Positions 13,861 to 15,880 of a stretch of DNA of 15,880 nt are shown piece after piece (within the stretch, counting starts at the first letter, position 1; each line of letters starts with the position of its first letter). The DNA lies in the NCBI GenBank assembly GCA_002358835.1, contig DEPP01000105.1:1-15880 (forward strand), in the 5' to 3' direction. Source of the stretch: Bacteroidales bacterium UBA3389 (GTDB lineage Bacteria > Bacteroidota > Bacteroidia > Bacteroidales > P3). The translations under genes were made by a program, and so were the position numbers. The notes beneath the pieces were generated by a model. The model saw only the letters and a program-made list of their open reading frames with translations, was not told where the DNA came from and did no database searches.

Positions 13861-15880
13861 ATGAAGAAAAAAGCATTGTGGATTTTATTATTGATGATGA
13901 TGTGCATCAATACGGGTTTGTTTGCCGTTGTTGCTTACCCGTACCCATTAGACTTTGTTCAATCGGACAGAAGTACCGTTACGGTTGTTTTGAAAGGAGA
14001 TGAAAAAGTCAGTTGGGCTAAAAGTACAGACGGATATACTTTGATGAGAGCCGATAACGGTGATTTTGTTTATGCCATTTCAGATGGTAAAGGAGGAATG
14101 ATGCCTTCGAATGTTATAGCTCACAATCCTGAAAACAGAACGGCTGAAGAAACGGCATTCGTTTCAACACTAAATAAAGCCTTGTTTTATTCATCCGAAC
14201 AGATTTCTTATTTGAAACAATTGTGGTTGGCAGTTGATGATTTCGAAGCAAAACGTGTGGGAGCAAAGAGCGGAGTAAATGAAATCGAAACATATAAAAT
14301 GGTTGTTATATTGATGTCTTATGCCGATGTCGCTTTTGAATCTTCTCGCGAAGAGGTGGATGCTTTGTTCAATCAGGTAGGATATTCGGTTAACGGCCAT
14401 CAAGGAAGTATCCATGACTACTTTAAGGCATCTTCGGCAGGTAAATTGAATGTCGAGGCCACTGTTTTAGGACCATATACCGCAGCAAATGATTTGAATT
14501 ATTATGGAGAAAATTATCCAGGAACAAATGCCGATATGAGAGCTCGCGATTTGGTTATCGAGGCTGTTGAACACGCTAATTTGGAACTCGATTTCTCCGA
14601 ATTTACTAACGGAGAGGGTAATCAGGTTTCTTGTGTTTATGTTATCTATGCAGGACCTTCTGCCGCATCCGGTGGAGCTGCAAACACTATATGGCCACAT
14701 CGTTCGCATCTTCTGGAACCTTATGCTGTCGATGGCGTATATGTATATAACTATGGCGTATCTTCTGAGAACGGAGGTTCACAATATAATCCACAACCGA
14801 TGACAATCGGAACTATATGCCACGAATTTTCTCACGTTTTGGGACAAGCAGACTATTATGATACCGATTACGAAGAACAAGGCAGCTTTGCCGATCATGG
14901 AGAATGGGATTTAATGTGTTCGGGTAACTATAACAACGGTGGGAAGTGCCCTCCGCTTTGGTCAGCTCACGAAAGAACGGTCAGAGGTTATATAGAAATA
15001 GAAGAATTGCTTGAAGAGGGAAGTACAACTTTGCCTCCATTGCATTCTGATAACAAAGCGTATAAGATGACTGTAAGTCCTGATGAATTTTTTATATTGG
15101 AAAACAGACAAAAAGTAGGTTGGGATTATTATCTTCCCGGACACGGAATGTTGATTTTCCATGTAAATAAATCTGTTACAGGTTGGAACCACAATTGTGC
15201 GAACTGTATCCCAACAAGTCCTGGATTGGATTTGGAGGAAGCAAATTCGAATCCATACTCTCGAGCAGGCAATCCATTCCCCGGCACAAGTAACAAAACA
15301 ATTTTTACAGACACTTCAACGCCTAATAGTAAGACAGTATCAGGAGCAAATCTTAATCGACCAATAACAAGTATCGCTGAAAACACAACAACAAAAAATA
15401 TAACCTTTATTTATGGTACGGTTGACAATACAAGACCTGTGGTTACAACCGTAAGTGCAGAAGGATTCTCTGACAGCATCAGCGTTGTGGCAAGTGTAAA
15501 TAACGGACAAAGTCTTAGTATCATAGAACGCGGTGTTTGTTTCTCCGATACTACATCAATTCCTACGATAGCATGTAACACAGTTGTTGCAAGCGGAACA
15601 GCTGATAACTTTACCGTAGGATTGAACGCTTTGATGCCGAACACAGAATACTATGTCAGAGCTTACGCCAAGACTGCCGATAAGGTGGGATATGGTGAGA
15701 TAATGAAGATAAAGACAGCTTGTTCTGCAATTGATGTTGTTCCTTTTGAGGAAAGTTTCGAGGAAGGTATGACATCATTCGATTGTTGGGGACATGAATA
15801 CGGTGTATTCGTATCTAATAATTGGTCTTTGACCGATTCTGCATACGAAGCAGGCGGAATAGCAACTGCGGCTGAGGGTT
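13861..15880 (+). CDS. M6-family metalloprotease with Fn3-like and adhesin-like domains, 3'-truncated by window edge
   Basis: This is a secreted zinc protease related to immune inhibitor A (peptidase family M6). The frame is open from the ATG at 13861 to the window end (673 residues visible). A signal peptide covers about residues 1-25 (cut near FA or VVA). The M6 propeptide-like region lies at about 31-95 (VVLKGDEKVSWAKSTDGYTL). The catalytic domain starts near 145 and contains the extended zinc motif HEFSHVLGQAD with H321, E322, H325, G328 and D331, then GEWDLM at 347-352 as the Met-turn. A fibronectin-III-like domain covers about 525-620 (LMPNTEYYVRAYAK). From residue 628 PFEESFEEGMTSFDCWG marks the start of a cleaved-adhesin/MAM-like domain as in gingipain-type proteins. 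The active-site residues are intact. A T9SS sorting domain is expected beyond the window but not seen. It has its own promoter and is separate from the upstream unit. Confidence 0.92.
   Translation, partial: MKKKALWILLLMMMCINTGLFAVVAYPYPLDFVQSDRSTVTVVLKGDEKVSWAKSTDGYTLMRADNGDFVYAISDGKGGMMPSNVIAHNPENRTAEETAFVSTLNKALFYSSEQISYLKQLWLAVDDFEAKRVGAKSGVNEIETYKMVVILMSYADVAFESSREEVDALFNQVGYSVNGHQGSIHDYFKASSAGKLNVEATVLGPYTAANDLNYYGENYPGTNADMRARDLVIEAVEHANLELDFSEFTNGEGNQVSCVYVIYAGPSAASGGAANTIWPHRSHLLEPYAVDGVYVYNYGVSSENGGSQYNPQPMTIGTICHEFSHVLGQADYYDTDYEEQGSFADHGEWDLMCSGNYNNGGKCPPLWSAHERTVRGYIEIEELLEEGSTTLPPLHSDNKAYKMTVSPDEFFILENRQKVGWDYYLPGHGMLIFHVNKSVTGWNHNCANCIPTSPGLDLEEANSNPYSRAGNPFPGTSNKTIFTDTSTPNSKTVSGANLNRPITSIAENTTTKNITFIYGTVDNTRPVVTTVSAEGFSDSISVVASVNNGQSLSIIERGVCFSDTTSIPTIACNTVVASGTADNFTVGLNALMPNTEYYVRAYAKTADKVGYGEIMKIKTACSAIDVVPFEESFEEGMTSFDCWGHEYGVFVSNNWSLTDSAYEAGGIATAAEG

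Noticed and set aside
14567..14803. Short alternative-frame reading frame inside the M6 protease region
   Set aside because: It overlaps the catalytic domain in another frame, and the M6 frame is continuous with all active-site residues.

Overview
The window reads as a chromosomal segment from a member of the Bacteroidota, probably order Bacteroidales. This rests on three things visible here. Two promoter-like sites match the Bacteroidota pattern (TAnnTTTG near -7 with a TTG/TTTG box about 19-20 bases upstream) and there are no clear Shine-Dalgarno sites. There is a predicted cargo protein of the type IX secretion system (T9SS). Five of six predicted secreted proteins place Gln directly after the likely signal-peptidase cut. 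The DNA is AT-rich and almost every complete gene lies on the + strand. The species cannot be named from this sequence.

Layout. (1) Positions 1-2877 hold three tightly packed genes: the 3' part of the GTPase gene obg, a PAP2-family membrane phosphatase that overlaps it by 8 bases, and a YifB/ComM-type AAA ATPase. (2) Positions 2911-6154 hold a 989-residue secreted protein with a T9SS C-terminal sorting domain. One base after it comes a 90-residue protein with a signal peptide and one membrane helix. (3) Positions 6164-13493 look like one transcription unit with its own promoter and a strong terminator: guaB (IMP dehydrogenase), a double-parvulin PpiC-type isomerase, a SurA-type isomerase/chaperone, a MoxR-family AAA ATPase, and a secreted protein of unknown function with a divergent OmpA-like segment. 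Gaps between these genes are 2-13 bases. (4) Positions 13420-13860 are non-coding and full of inverted and direct repeats, ending in a second Bacteroidota-type promoter. (5) From 13861 to the window end is the 5' part of a large M6-family metalloprotease. It carries a fibronectin-III-like domain and the start of an adhesin-like domain, an arrangement typical of T9SS cargo.

How the genes may work together. The two parvulin-type proteins should assist folding of outer-membrane and periplasmic proteins. The MoxR ATPase and the OmpA-like protein are co-transcribed with them, so a role in envelope assembly is a reasonable guess, but the sequence does not prove it. The T9SS cargo and the M6 protease would be exported to the cell surface or medium by a machinery encoded elsewhere.

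Most of the window is ordinary core genome. I did not find a clear new defence or mobile system. The points most worth a second look are the small membrane protein coupled to the T9SS cargo gene, the MoxR gene paired with an OmpA-like protein in place of the usual bat-type partners, and the repeat-dense gap at 13420-13860.
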